Assembly: GCF_030317145.1 (NCBI RefSeq)
Contig: NZ_JASZYE010000001.1
Coordinates: 496,001-560,000 of the forward strand
DNA length: 64,000 nucleotides
Direction of reading: 5' to 3'
Source of the DNA: Variovorax flavidus
GTDB lineage: Bacteria > Pseudomonadota > Gammaproteobacteria > Burkholderiales > Burkholderiaceae_C
Shown here: in pieces, positions 56,342 through 64,000 of the stretch
Position numbering within the stretch: position 1 is the first letter of the stretch
Layout of the letters: every line of letters begins with the position of its first letter
Translations under genes and position numbers: made by a program
The notes under the pieces: generated by a model
Seen by the model: the letters and a program-made list of their open reading frames with translations, nothing else
What the model was told of the DNA's origin: nothing
Database searches by the model: none

Positions 56342-57705
56342 GCGGCCTCCTTGTCGGTCGACAGGGGCAGGCGCACCTGCAAGCGCACGCCGTGGGGCGA
56401 TGCGCGCCCGATCTCCAGGGTGCCCCCCAGCGCCTCGACCCGCTCGGCGAGCCAGCGCAGCCCGTAGTGGCCGCTGCGCGGTGGGTCGTCGGCCGGCATG
56501 CCGCTGCCGTCGTCGACGAGTTCGAGCGTCAATTCGCCGGCGCGGCATTGCAGGCTGAGCTGCAGATGACGGGCCTTGCCGTGGCGCAGCGCATTGGTGA
56601 GTCCTTCCTGTGCCGCCCGGTACAGGGCGAGCGAGGCGTCGGCGCCGGGTACCGCGTCGGCCAGTTCGACCTTGAGCGCAAGCTGCACCTCGGGATGGGT
56701 GCGCCGCGTGCGCTCGGCTAGGTCGTTCAGTGCCTCGGCCAGTCCGAAGTTGTCCAGCACCAGAGGGGTCAAGCGAGGGATGATGCCGTGCATCGCGTCG
56801 TACAAACGCGAGGACTCGTCGGCGATCAGGCGCGCCGCCTGTTCGGCCTGCGGGTCGAAGGAGTGCACACGGCTGGCGATCGACAGCGCCATGCTGCGCA
56901 TCGCCGTCACCGACTGGCCGAGTTCGTCATGCAGTTCGCGCGCGATCATGCGGCGTTCGGCCTCGACGTGCTTGTCGATCCACTGCGCGAGTTCGCGGCT
57001 GTCGGAGAGCTGCATCTCGGCGCGCACCGCCCGGCGTTCCGTTTCGATGTGCCCCTGCAACTCGCCGACCATGCGGTTGAAGGCCCCGCCGATGGCCGCG
57101 GCCTCGGTGCCCGCCAGCGGTGGCAGCGCCACGTCGAACTGCCCGGCCTGCAGCCGGTTCAGCGCCTGGACGATCTGGCCGAAGGGTCGCACGGCGCGCC
57201 CGACCAGCCAGAACACCATGGCATTGACCACGAGCAGGAAGCCCAGCGCGCCGCCGGCCAGTGTCACCACGTAGTCCCAGGCATCGACTTCGGCGCGCGA
57301 GGCGTTGGCCTGCACGACCAGCTTGCCATCGGGGAACTGGATGAACTGCACCGAGGGGGCCGGCGTGATCAAGGCGCTGAACCAATCCGGCGCGTCGCGG
57401 CCGGCCTTGTAGGTGGGCGGCGGGGAGCGGTAGAGCTCGTTTCCCTGCGCATCGAACAGCGTGAGGTCGTTGGAGCGGATGCGTCCGATGCTCTGCAGGA
57501 AGGCCAGCATCGCCGGCGTGCCTTGCGCCGCGTAGCGCAAGGCGGTGCCCTGCAGCAGCAGCGCGGCGACGCGGTTGGCCGCCATCACTTCCTCGTGCAC
57601 GGACTCGCGCATGCTGCGCAGCTCCAGCGCCAGCACGGTGGCCGCGAAGAAGAAGGTCAGCGAGACGACGATGAGGTTGATCTTCAGCCGGAGGCTCATG
57701 GGCAT
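56338..57705 (-). CDS. Sensor histidine kinase (NarX/UhpB type)
   Basis: A 455-aa membrane kinase. TM1 is about 9-29 and TM2 about 147-167, with a periplasmic sensor of about 115 residues between (YRSPPPTYKAGRDAPDWFSA, FIQFPDGKLVVQANASRAEV). A HAMP domain follows (GRAVRPFGQIVQALNRLQAG). HisKA_3 has the phospho-His near 258 in RRMIARELHDELGQSVTAM, then a HATPase ending GLRWLAERVEALGGTLEIG. It pairs with the response regulator by a 4-bp overlap. A periplasmic sensor beside pqq genes suggests detection of an alcohol or redox state. Confidence 0.9.
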   Translation of the reverse strand: MPMSLRLKINLIVVSLTFFFAATVLALELRSMRESVHEEVMAANRVAALLLQGTALRYAAQGTPAMLAFLQSIGRIRSNDLTLFDAQGNELYRSPPPTYKAGRDAPDWFSALITPAPSVQFIQFPDGKLVVQANASRAEVDAWDYVVTLAGGALGFLLVVNAMVFWLVGRAVRPFGQIVQALNRLQAGQFDVALPPLAGTEAAAIGGAFNRMVGELQGHIETERRAVRAEMQLSDSRELAQWIDKHVEAERRMIARELHDELGQSVTAMRSMALSIASRVHSFDPQAEQAARLIADESSRLYDAMHGIIPRLTPLVLDNFGLAEALNDLAERTRRTHPEVQLALKVELADAVPGADASLALYRAAQEGLTNALRHGKARHLQLSLQCRAGELTLELVDDGSGMPADDPPRSGHYGLRWLAERVEALGGTLEIGRASPHGVRLQVRLPLSTDKEAA

Positions 57706-57771
57706 GGATGGCCGGGTTGGAACGGACGCGGGCCATGGTAGCGGCTCGTCGAGCCCGGTGCGGGCCTCGAT

Positions 57772-57800
57772 TCATGAAAATCATGAGCCTTCAATCATGA
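57772..57800. promoter_or_regulatory. Triplicated TCATGA operator candidate upstream of pqqA
   Basis: The palindrome TCATGA occurs at 57772-57777, 57781-57786 and 57795-57800, spaced 9 and 14 bp, within the 199-bp spacer between the divergent kinase gene and pqqA. The cluster lies 105-133 bp before the pqqA start, a suitable place for an activator of pqqA and/or an autoregulator of the two-component operon. Confidence 0.5.
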
Positions 57801-57904
57801 TCCGCGGGCTGTGCGGATCGGGCGCGAGGCGCGACCATGCGTCACGGGATCAAACGATTCCCGCGGCACCACACGGTGTCCGTGTCATTTCAAAGGAGAC
57901 CTTT

Positions 57905-57979
57905 ATGAAATGGGAAACCCCGACCGCGACTGACGTGCGCCTCGGCTTCGAAATCACGATGTACGTGGCAGCCCGCTGA
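57905..57979 (+). CDS. pqqA: PQQ precursor peptide PqqA
   Basis: A 24-aa ribosomally made precursor MKWETPTATDVRLGFEITMY followed by VAAR. The conserved Glu16 and Tyr20 (E-I-T-M-Y), which PqqE cross-links to form PQQ, are present. A strong AAAGGAG at 57892-57898 suits the high expression required of a substrate peptide. It is separated from pqqB by a 90-bp gap, which often allows excess pqqA transcript. Confidence 0.96.
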   Translation: MKWETPTATDVRLGFEITMYVAAR

Positions 57980-58069
57980 CGCCGGTTGCGGCATGTCCGG
58001 CACTCCGGAGGCATTGCCTTCGGCGTGTCGGCTTGTCCGCTCCGGGTTGGGCACCGTCCATCCCCGCCG

Positions 58070-58990
58070 ATGCGCATCACCGTCCTGGGTTCGGCTGCCG
58101 GCGGAGGCTTTCCGCAGTGGAACTGCAATTGCCGCAACTGCGCGGGCCTGCGCGCGGGCACGCTCCATGCCAAGGCACGCACGCAATCGTCGATCTTCGT
58201 GCGGCCTGACGGCGGCGTGGACGGCGTGCTGTTCAACGCATCCCCCGACATCCTGGAACAGATCCGCGGCAAGCCGGCGCTGCAACCGGCGCGCGCGCTG
58301 CGCGATACGGCCATCGCCGGCGTGGTGCTGATGGATGGCCAGGTCGATCACGCGACAGGGCTTTTCATGCTGCGCGAGCGCAAGGGCGCGTTGCCCTTGT
58401 GGTGTACCGACCCGGTCGAGGAAGACCTGAGTCAGGGAAATCCCGTGCTTCGCGTCCTGGGGCATTACTGCGGCGTGGACCGGCATCGCATCGCGCTCGA
58501 CGGCACTTCCTTTGCCGTGCCGGGCGTCGCCGACCTCAGCTTTCGTGCCTTGCCGCTGTCGAGCAAGGCCGCGCCTTACTCGCCGCACCGCGATCGGCCG
58601 GTGGAGGGCGACAACATCGGCATGCTGATCTCCGACGGCCGCAGCGGCAGGCGAGTGTTCTACGCGCCCGGGCTCGGGCAGATCACGCCCGAGGTGTTCG
58701 ACGCCATGGCGCTCGCCGACTGCGTGCTGGTCGACGGCACCTTCTGGACCGATGACGAGATGCCGCGCCTCGGCCTCGGTGCCAAGACGGCCCGCGACAT
58801 CGGCCACCTGCCGCAGTCGGGTCCGGACGGAATGATCGAGTGGATGGCCAGGCTGCCGCAGCGCACGCGGCGCATGCTCATTCATGTCAACAACACCAAC
58901 CCGATCCTCGACGAGGACTCCGATGAGCGCGCGCTCCTGAAACGCGCCGGCATCGAGGTCTGCGAGGACGACATGCAGATCGACGTATGA
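58070..58990 (+). CDS. pqqB: PQQ biosynthesis protein PqqB
   Basis: A 306-aa metallo-beta-lactamase-fold protein, proposed to hydroxylate the cross-linked Glu-Tyr intermediate. The N-terminus [20 protein letters not shown] and the Cys-rich [12 protein letters not shown] are family hallmarks, followed by [20 protein letters not shown]. The start at 58070 excludes an atypical upstream extension. It overlaps pqqC by 4 bp. Confidence 0.95.
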   Translation: MRITVLGSAAGGGFPQWNCNCRNCAGLRAGTLHAKARTQSSIFVRPDGGVDGVLFNASPDILEQIRGKPALQPARALRDTAIAGVVLMDGQVDHATGLFMLRERKGALPLWCTDPVEEDLSQGNPVLRVLGHYCGVDRHRIALDGTSFAVPGVADLSFRALPLSSKAAPYSPHRDRPVEGDNIGMLISDGRSGRRVFYAPGLGQITPEVFDAMALADCVLVDGTFWTDDEMPRLGLGAKTARDIGHLPQSGPDGMIEWMARLPQRTRRMLIHVNNTNPILDEDSDERALLKRAGIEVCEDDMQIDV

Positions 58991-59703
58991 CTTCAACCAC
59001 ACAGGCATGGACGCGGGATGAGTTCGAGGCGAAGTTGCGCGAGCGCGGGCGCAGCTATCACATCCACCATCCGTTCAACCTCATGCTCAACAGCGGCCGC
59101 GCCACGCCGGAGCAGGTGCGCGGGTGGGTGGCCAACCGCTTCTACTACCAGATCGCGATCCCGATCAAGGATGCGGCCGTGATGTCCAACTGCCCCGACC
59201 AGGAGGTCCGGCGCGGCTGGGTGCAACGCATCCTCGACCATGACGGCTTCGAGCTGAATGGGGTGCGCGACGAAGGCGGCATCGAAGCGTGGCTGCGCCT
59301 GGCCACGGCCGTGGGCCTCACGCGCGAGGAAGTGCTCGATCTGCGCCACGTGGCCCCGGCCATGCGCTTCGCGGTCGATGCCTACGTGAACTTCGCACGG
59401 CGCGCGCCATGGCAGGAGGCGGTCTGCTCGTCGCTGACCGAACTCTTTGCGCCCGAGATCCACAAGCAGCGGCTGGCGAACTGGCCCGAGCACTACCCCT
59501 GGATCGAGCCGGAGGGGATGGCGTACTTCCGCAGCCGCGTGAGCCAGGCGCGGCGCGACGTGGAGCAGGGGCTGTCGATCACGCTCGCGCATTTCACGAC
59601 CCGGCCCTTGCAGGAACGGGCGCTGGAGGTGCTGCAACTCAAGCTCGACATCCTGTGGGCCATGAGCGATGCGATGGCGCTGAAGTACGGGGTGAGTCCA
59701 TGA
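58987..59703 (+). CDS. pqqC: Pyrroloquinoline-quinone synthase PqqC
   Basis: A 238-aa cofactorless oxidase that performs the final ring closure and oxidation to PQQ. The signature is clear: [20 protein letters not shown] near the start, [20 protein letters not shown] near 42, and [20 protein letters not shown] near 165. The all-helical heme-oxygenase-like fold and the length are canonical. It is translationally coupled to pqqB and pqqD. Confidence 0.97.
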   Translation: MTSTTQAWTRDEFEAKLRERGRSYHIHHPFNLMLNSGRATPEQVRGWVANRFYYQIAIPIKDAAVMSNCPDQEVRRGWVQRILDHDGFELNGVRDEGGIEAWLRLATAVGLTREEVLDLRHVAPAMRFAVDAYVNFARRAPWQEAVCSSLTELFAPEIHKQRLANWPEHYPWIEPEGMAYFRSRVSQARRDVEQGLSITLAHFTTRPLQERALEVLQLKLDILWAMSDAMALKYGVSP

Positions 59704-59975
59704 CGCCGCTGGATGCCGCCACCCGCCCGCGCGTCGGCACGGGCTTCCGCCTGCAGTGGGAGCCTGCACAGAACAGCCACGTGCTGCTCTACCCGGAGGG
59801 CATGGTGAAGCTGAACCAGAGCGGCGGCGAAATCATGAAGCGTTGCGACGGCCAGCGCAGCGTGGCGCTCATCGTCAGCGAACTGGAGCAGGCGTTTTCG
59901 ACCCAGGGGCTGGACAAGGATGTGCTGGCCTTCGTCGAGATGGCGGGCAAGCAGCGGTGGCTGGCATGGGACTGA
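59700..59975 (+). CDS. pqqD: PQQ peptide chaperone PqqD
   Basis: A 91-aa RiPP recognition element that binds PqqA and presents it to PqqE. It shows [20 protein letters not shown] then [20 protein letters not shown], the winged-helix RRE pattern. The start overlaps the pqqC stop (ATGA). Length and position are canonical, and it is not fused to PqqC or PqqE as in some species. Confidence 0.95.
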   Translation: MTPLDAATRPRVGTGFRLQWEPAQNSHVLLYPEGMVKLNQSGGEIMKRCDGQRSVALIVSELEQAFSTQGLDKDVLAFVEMAGKQRWLAWD

Positions 59976-61114
59976 TGCAGAACGCTCCCCCCGGGCCTCC
60001 GCTGTGGCTGCTGGCGGAGCTGACCTACCGCTGCCCGCTGCATTGCGTGTTCTGCTACAACCCGGTCGATTTTGCGCGGCAGGAAGAGGAACTCACGACC
60101 GAGGAGTGGATGAGGGTGCTGAGGCAAGGGCGCGAACTGGGCGCCGTGCAGCTCGGCCTGTCGGGCGGCGAACCCCTGGTGCGCGACGACCTGGAGACGA
60201 TCACGGCCGAAGCCCATCGCCTGGGCTACTACACCAACCTGCTGACTTCCGGCGTCGGCCTGACGGCGGCCCGCGCCGCGGCACTGAAAGCCGCCGGGCT
60301 CGACCACGTGCAACTCTCCTTCCAGGATTCGACGAAGGAGATGAACGACTTCCTCTCGCACACCCGGACCTTCGAGCTCAAGAGCCGGGTCGCGAAGATC
60401 ATCAAGGACCAGGGCTGGCCGATGGTGATGAACGTGGTGATCCACCGCATGAACATCGACCACATCGACCGCATCATCGGCATGGCAGCCGAACTGGGCG
60501 CGGAGTACCTGGAACTCGCGAACACGCAGTACTACTCGTGGGCCTTCCTGAATCGCGACCACCTGCTGCCCACGCATGCCCAGCTGCAGCAGGCCGAACG
60601 CACGACCGACGCCTGGCGCGCCCGGATGGGCGAGCGCATGCGGATCTTCTTCGTCGCGCCCGACTACCACGAAGGCACCCCCAAGCGCTGCGTCAACGGC
60701 TGGGGCAGCACCTTCCTCAACGTCACGCCGGACGGCACGGCCTTGCCTTGCCACACCGCGAAGATGCTGCCGGGCCTGAGCTTTCCGAACGTTCGCGAAC
60801 AGGGCCTGCGCGAGATCTGGTTCGACTCCGAAGGCTTCAACCGCTACCGCGGCACCGGCTGGATGAAGGAGCCGTGCGTGAGCTGCGAATTCCGCGAGCA
60901 GGACCTGGGCGGGTGCCGCTGCCAGGCCTACATGCTGGCCAACGACCCGGCCGTCGCCGACCCGGCCTGCGTGAAGAGTCCGCACCACCACCTGGTGCAA
61001 GAGGCCGTCGAGCGAGCGGGCAGCCTGTCGCCGGAGCGTGCGGTGGAACACCCCCTGGTGTTTCGCGCGCCGGAGAATTCGCGGCGGCTGAGCGGGGTGG
61101 TCGCCAGCCCCTGA
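59975..61114 (+). CDS. pqqE: Radical SAM PqqE (PqqA peptide cyclase)
   Basis: A 379-aa radical SAM/SPASM enzyme forming the Glu-Tyr carbon-carbon bond in PqqA. The [4Fe-4S] motif is CPLHCVFC near residue 23-30 (LAELTYRCPLHCVFCYNPVD), then LGLSGGEPLVRDDLETI near 60. The SPASM cysteines are in CVNGWGSTFLNVTP, CHTAKMLPG and CVSCEFREQDLGGCRCQA. The start is taken at the TGATG junction with pqqD; the ATG at 59966 is also possible. Last pqq gene here; no pqqF protease follows. Confidence 0.97.
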   Translation: MQNAPPGPPLWLLAELTYRCPLHCVFCYNPVDFARQEEELTTEEWMRVLRQGRELGAVQLGLSGGEPLVRDDLETITAEAHRLGYYTNLLTSGVGLTAARAAALKAAGLDHVQLSFQDSTKEMNDFLSHTRTFELKSRVAKIIKDQGWPMVMNVVIHRMNIDHIDRIIGMAAELGAEYLELANTQYYSWAFLNRDHLLPTHAQLQQAERTTDAWRARMGERMRIFFVAPDYHEGTPKRCVNGWGSTFLNVTPDGTALPCHTAKMLPGLSFPNVREQGLREIWFDSEGFNRYRGTGWMKEPCVSCEFREQDLGGCRCQAYMLANDPAVADPACVKSPHHHLVQEAVERAGSLSPERAVEHPLVFRAPENSRRLSGVVASP

Positions 61115-61177
61115 ACGAGGGCTTGCCATGGCATGGCGCGAGGAATAGATTGCGCTGACCACGATGGAGACAATGCC

Positions 61178-61636
61178 ATGGCTTCACTCACTGTGAACGG
61201 TGCGTCCCGCAACTTCGACGGCGACGCCACGATGCCCCTGCTCTGGTACCTGCGCGACGAGCTGCAGATGACGGGGACCAAGTTCGGTTGCGGCATGGCG
61301 CTGTGCGGCGCCTGCACCGTGCACCTGGACGGCAACCCGGTACGCTCCTGCAGCACGCCGATGAGCGCGGCGGTCGGCAAGCGCGTCACCACCATCGAGG
61401 GGCTGGACGCCAACGGCCAGCATCCGCTTCAGGTGGCCTGGCGCGAACAGGGCGTGCCGCAGTGCGGCTACTGCCAGTCCGGCCAGATCATGCAGGCCGC
61501 TGCGTTGCTGAAGGACGGCCGACGACCGACCGACGCCGAGATCGAGTCCGCGATGGCCGGCAACATCTGCCGATGTGGCACCTACACGCGCATCAAGGCC
61601 GCGATCAAGCAGGCCGCCACCATGAAGGGAGCGTGA
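61178..61636 (+). CDS. (2Fe-2S)-binding subunit of a molybdenum hydroxylase (IorA-like)
   Basis: A 152-aa xanthine-dehydrogenase-family small subunit. The first plant-type [2Fe-2S] cluster is [21 protein letters not shown] near 38-58. The second is [16 protein letters not shown] near 103 with [18 protein letters not shown] near 130. Two-cluster small subunits of this length pair with large subunits as in isoquinoline 1-oxidoreductase or membrane-linked aldehyde dehydrogenase. The start ATG follows ATGGAGACA. It lies 1 bp before the large-subunit gene. Confidence 0.93.
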   Translation: MASLTVNGASRNFDGDATMPLLWYLRDELQMTGTKFGCGMALCGACTVHLDGNPVRSCSTPMSAAVGKRVTTIEGLDANGQHPLQVAWREQGVPQCGYCQSGQIMQAAALLKDGRRPTDAEIESAMAGNICRCGTYTRIKAAIKQAATMKGA

Positions 61637-61637
61637 C

Positions 61638-63941
61638 ATGGACACCATCCTTCAAGCCACGCCGCGGCTGCAAGTCGGCAAGCTCTCCCGTCGCAGCCTG
61701 CTCGGCGGTGCCGCAGGCGGCTTCGCACTCGCCCTCGGCTGGCCCGAGCCTGCCGAAGCACAGGATGCGCCGAAGAAATACGGCGCCTACGGGATGCCCA
61801 ATGGCGTGGTCGAGAACCCGCTGGTGTTCGTCTCGATCGCCGACGACGGCATCGTCACGATCACCTGCCATCGCGCCGAGATGGGCCAGGGCGTGCGCAC
61901 CGGCGTGCCGATGATCATCGCCGACGAGCTGGAGGCGGACTGGTCGAAGGTGCGTGTCGTGCAGGCGCCCGGTGACGAAGAGCGCTACGGCAACCAGGAC
62001 ACCGACGGCTCGCGCACCACGCGGCACTTCTTCATGCCGATGCGCCGCTGCGGCGCATCCGCGCGCCAGATGCTCGAAGCCGCGGCGGCGGCGCGCTGGG
62101 GCGTGCCGGCGGCCGAAGTGAGCGCGAAGAACCATCAGCTCCTGCACCGCCCGACGGGCCGCGCGCTCGATTTCGGCGCGGTTGCGCGCGATGCGGCCGC
62201 CTTGCCCGTGCCCACCGGCGCCGATCTGCGGCTGAAGAAGCCGGCCGAGTTCCGCTACATCGGCAAGGGCACTGTCCCGATCATCGACGGCTTCGACATG
62301 ACGACCGGCAGGGCCATCTACGGCATCGACGTGGTGCTGCCCGACATGCTCTACGCCGTCGTCGCGCGCAGCCCGACCTACGGCGGTACCTTGCGCGGCT
62401 TCGACTCCGCCGACGCGATGAAGGTGCCGGGCGTGGTGAAGGTCGTGGAGATCAAGGGCTCGCCGGTGCCGAGCGCCTTCCAGCCGCTGCCGGGGGTGGC
62501 GGTGATCGCCAATAGCACCTGGGCAGCGATGAACGGCCGCAAGGCGCTCAAGCTCGACTGGGACGGCGGCCCGAACGGCAGCTATTCGTCGGACAGCTAC
62601 CGCGCCGAGATGATGGCCGCCGCCGGCAAGCCGGGCAAGGTGATCCGCAATGCCGGCGATGTCGATGCAGCGCTGAAGTCGGCAGCCAAGGTGGTGAAGG
62701 CGCAGTACTACATGCCCCACCTGACGCAGGCGCCGATGGAGCCGCCGACCGCGACCGCGCGCGTGAGGGACGGGCGCTGCGAAGTGTGGGGCCCGTTCCA
62801 GAGCCCGCAGGCGGTACGCACCGACATCAGCAAGCGGCTCGAATTGACGCCGGACAAGGTAACGGTCAACGTGACGCTGCTCGGTGGCGGCTTCGGCCGC
62901 AAGAGCAAGGGCGACTACGGGATCGAAGCCGCGCTGCTCGCGCGGGAGACCGGCGGCAAGCCGGTGAAGGTGATCTGGACGCGCGACGACGACCTGCACC
63001 ATTCGTTCTATCATACGGTCTCGGTCGAGCATCTCGAAGCCGGACTCGATGCCAAGGGCAAGCCGGTGGCATGGCTGCACCGCAGCGTCGGGCCGACCTT
63101 GCTGGCGCTCTTCATGGCCGACCCGAAGACCGAGTCGCCGATCGAACTCGGCATGGGCCTGACCAACGTGCCCTTCGCGATTCCGAACCTGCGGGTGGAG
63201 AACCCCGAGGCCGCTGCGCACACGCGCGTGGGCTGGTATCGCGCGGTGTCGAACCTTCCGCATGCCTTCGCGATCCAGTCCTTCGTCGACGAGATGGCCC
63301 ATGCGGCCGGTCGCGACCCGAAGGACTTCCTGCTCGAACTGCTCGGCCCGCCGCGCAAGATCGACCCGCGCGACATCAACGACACCTGGAACCACGGCGA
63401 AGACCCGTCCGCTTATCCGGTGGACATCGGGCGGCTGCGCCGTGTCACCACGATGGCGGCCAAGGAGGCCAATTGGGGCCGTCCGATGGGCAAGGGGCGC
63501 GGCCTGGGCATCGCGGCGCACTACAGCTTCACGACCTACGTCGCCGCCGTGATCGAGGTGGCGGTGGATGCCAAGGGCGAGCTGACGATCCCGCGCGTGG
63601 ACATCGCGATCGACTGCGGCGCCATCGTCAATCCGGAGCGGGTGCGCTCGCAGATGGAAGGCGCGTGCGTCATGGGCCTCGGCAATGCGCTGTCCGGCGA
63701 GATCTCGTTCAAGGACGGCCGGGTGCAGCAGGACAACTTCCATCAGTTCGAAGTCCTGCGCATGAACGCGGCGCCGAAGGCGATCGTGGTCCACCTGATA
63801 CCGGGCGACTACAGCGCACCGCTGGGCGGCGTGGGCGAACCCGGCGTGCCGCCGATCGCGCCGGCGCTGGCCAACGCGATCTACGCTGCCACGGGCAAGC
63901 GCATCCGCAACCTGCCGATCAGGGATCAGCTGCGCGCCTGA
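61638..63941 (+). CDS. Molybdopterin-binding subunit, isoquinoline 1-oxidoreductase/aldehyde dehydrogenase type (Tat-exported)
   Basis: A 767-aa large subunit. The Tat signal is LSRRSLLGGAAGGFALALGW (residues 17-36), so the holoenzyme acts in the periplasm. Molybdenum-cofactor blocks include VTITCHRAEMGQGVRTGVPM near 72 and LLGGGFGRKSKGDYGIEAAL near 414, and the catalytic Glu is in GGVGEPGVPPIAPALANAIY near 735. No medium FAD subunit or cytochrome c subunit is seen within the window. Beside pqq genes, oxidation of an aldehyde or N-heterocycle in the periplasm is plausible. Confidence 0.9.
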   Translation: MDTILQATPRLQVGKLSRRSLLGGAAGGFALALGWPEPAEAQDAPKKYGAYGMPNGVVENPLVFVSIADDGIVTITCHRAEMGQGVRTGVPMIIADELEADWSKVRVVQAPGDEERYGNQDTDGSRTTRHFFMPMRRCGASARQMLEAAAAARWGVPAAEVSAKNHQLLHRPTGRALDFGAVARDAAALPVPTGADLRLKKPAEFRYIGKGTVPIIDGFDMTTGRAIYGIDVVLPDMLYAVVARSPTYGGTLRGFDSADAMKVPGVVKVVEIKGSPVPSAFQPLPGVAVIANSTWAAMNGRKALKLDWDGGPNGSYSSDSYRAEMMAAAGKPGKVIRNAGDVDAALKSAAKVVKAQYYMPHLTQAPMEPPTATARVRDGRCEVWGPFQSPQAVRTDISKRLELTPDKVTVNVTLLGGGFGRKSKGDYGIEAALLARETGGKPVKVIWTRDDDLHHSFYHTVSVEHLEAGLDAKGKPVAWLHRSVGPTLLALFMADPKTESPIELGMGLTNVPFAIPNLRVENPEAAAHTRVGWYRAVSNLPHAFAIQSFVDEMAHAAGRDPKDFLLELLGPPRKIDPRDINDTWNHGEDPSAYPVDIGRLRRVTTMAAKEANWGRPMGKGRGLGIAAHYSFTTYVAAVIEVAVDAKGELTIPRVDIAIDCGAIVNPERVRSQMEGACVMGLGNALSGEISFKDGRVQQDNFHQFEVLRMNAAPKAIVVHLIPGDYSAPLGGVGEPGVPPIAPALANAIYAATGKRIRNLPIRDQLRA

Positions 63942-64000
63942 CTATCTGGCGTCGGCGTTGATGAAGCATCCCTTCTCGGCCTTGGCCTGGAGCTCGCGGT
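63942..64000 (-). CDS. C-terminal end of an unidentified protein (truncated by window edge)
   Basis: The minus-strand frame ends at a TAG complementing 63942-63944 and reads RELQAKAEKGCFINADAR at its C-terminus. The Lys-Gly-Cys pattern near the end faintly recalls the C-terminus of OsmC/Ohr-like proteins, but 18 residues are too few. Convergent with the molybdenum hydroxylase gene. Confidence 0.4.
   Translation of the reverse strand, partial: RELQAKAEKGCFINADAR

Noticed and set aside
61605-63794. A 729-codon minus-strand frame opposite the molybdopterin subunit
   Set aside because: His/Arg/Val-rich antisense composition, whereas the plus strand has all molybdopterin-binding motifs and a Tat signal.

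Overview
The window is GC-rich and densely packed, with ATGA or TGATG stop/start overlaps inside operons, Bug-family tricarboxylate-transport binding proteins, and a short dispersed intergenic repeat. This points to a betaproteobacterium of the Burkholderiales, probably Comamonadaceae (Variovorax-like) or a Methylibium/Rubrivivax relative. A large tetrahydromethanopterin (H4MPT)/methanofuran C1 cluster followed by a PQQ operon indicates an organism that oxidises methanol or other alcohols and disposes of formaldehyde.

Layout. (1) 1-5100: a truncated metallophosphoesterase gene, a small membrane protein, glutamate dehydrogenase, an AraC regulator, a cyclophilin-fold protein with a run-on C-terminus, and a cardiolipin-synthase-like phospholipase D lipoprotein. 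(2) 5129-12499: a signalling block with a cAMP-type Crp regulator converging on a three-gene phosphorelay (hybrid kinase with seven GAF domains, Hpt protein, receiver-adenylate cyclase). (3) 12593-23274: a LysR-controlled aromatic catabolic operon (ACMSD-type amidohydrolase, extradiol dioxygenase, FAH hydrolase, flavin hydroxylase, Bug protein), then an AraC-controlled operon (Bug protein, ThDP enzyme, GlcG-like protein). (4) 23275-28136: a damaged region. It holds the back-to-back remnants of a tetR and an acyl-CoA ligase gene joined by a deletion, two orphan lipoproteins, and a 2.8-kb genomic-island remnant bounded by a copy of the 3' end of tRNA-Arg(TCT). (5) 28152-30939: an SDR lacking its catalytic Tyr/Lys, a bacterial ionotropic-receptor-like channel, and an exported pentapeptide-repeat protein.

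(6) 31041-55584: the H4MPT/methanofuran supercluster. Catabolic genes are fae, mtdB, mch and fhcBADC, which together take formaldehyde to formate. Cofactor genes are a pterin dehydratase, beta-RFAP synthase, ATP-grasp ligases, a CitG-like protein, folB, a DmrB-like flavoprotein, a DHPS-like protein, a DUF447 protein, mfnB and MfnE/MfnF/MfnD-like genes, a HisA-like protein, and a pabB-pabC fusion that supplies p-aminobenzoate, the substrate of beta-RFAP synthase. An AcoR-type sigma-54 activator sits inside the cluster. (7) 55712-61114: a NarL/UhpB-type two-component system beside pqqABCDE, with a triplicated TCATGA motif between them. (8) 61178-63941: a periplasmic (Tat) molybdenum hydroxylase pair, then the 3' end of an unidentified minus-strand gene.

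Taken together, PQQ supports periplasmic alcohol dehydrogenases (none lies in the window), and the aldehyde they produce can enter the Fae-MtdB-Mch-Fhc pathway, whose cofactors are built by the neighbouring genes. All functions are inferred from sequence patterns and family knowledge; no database search was run.
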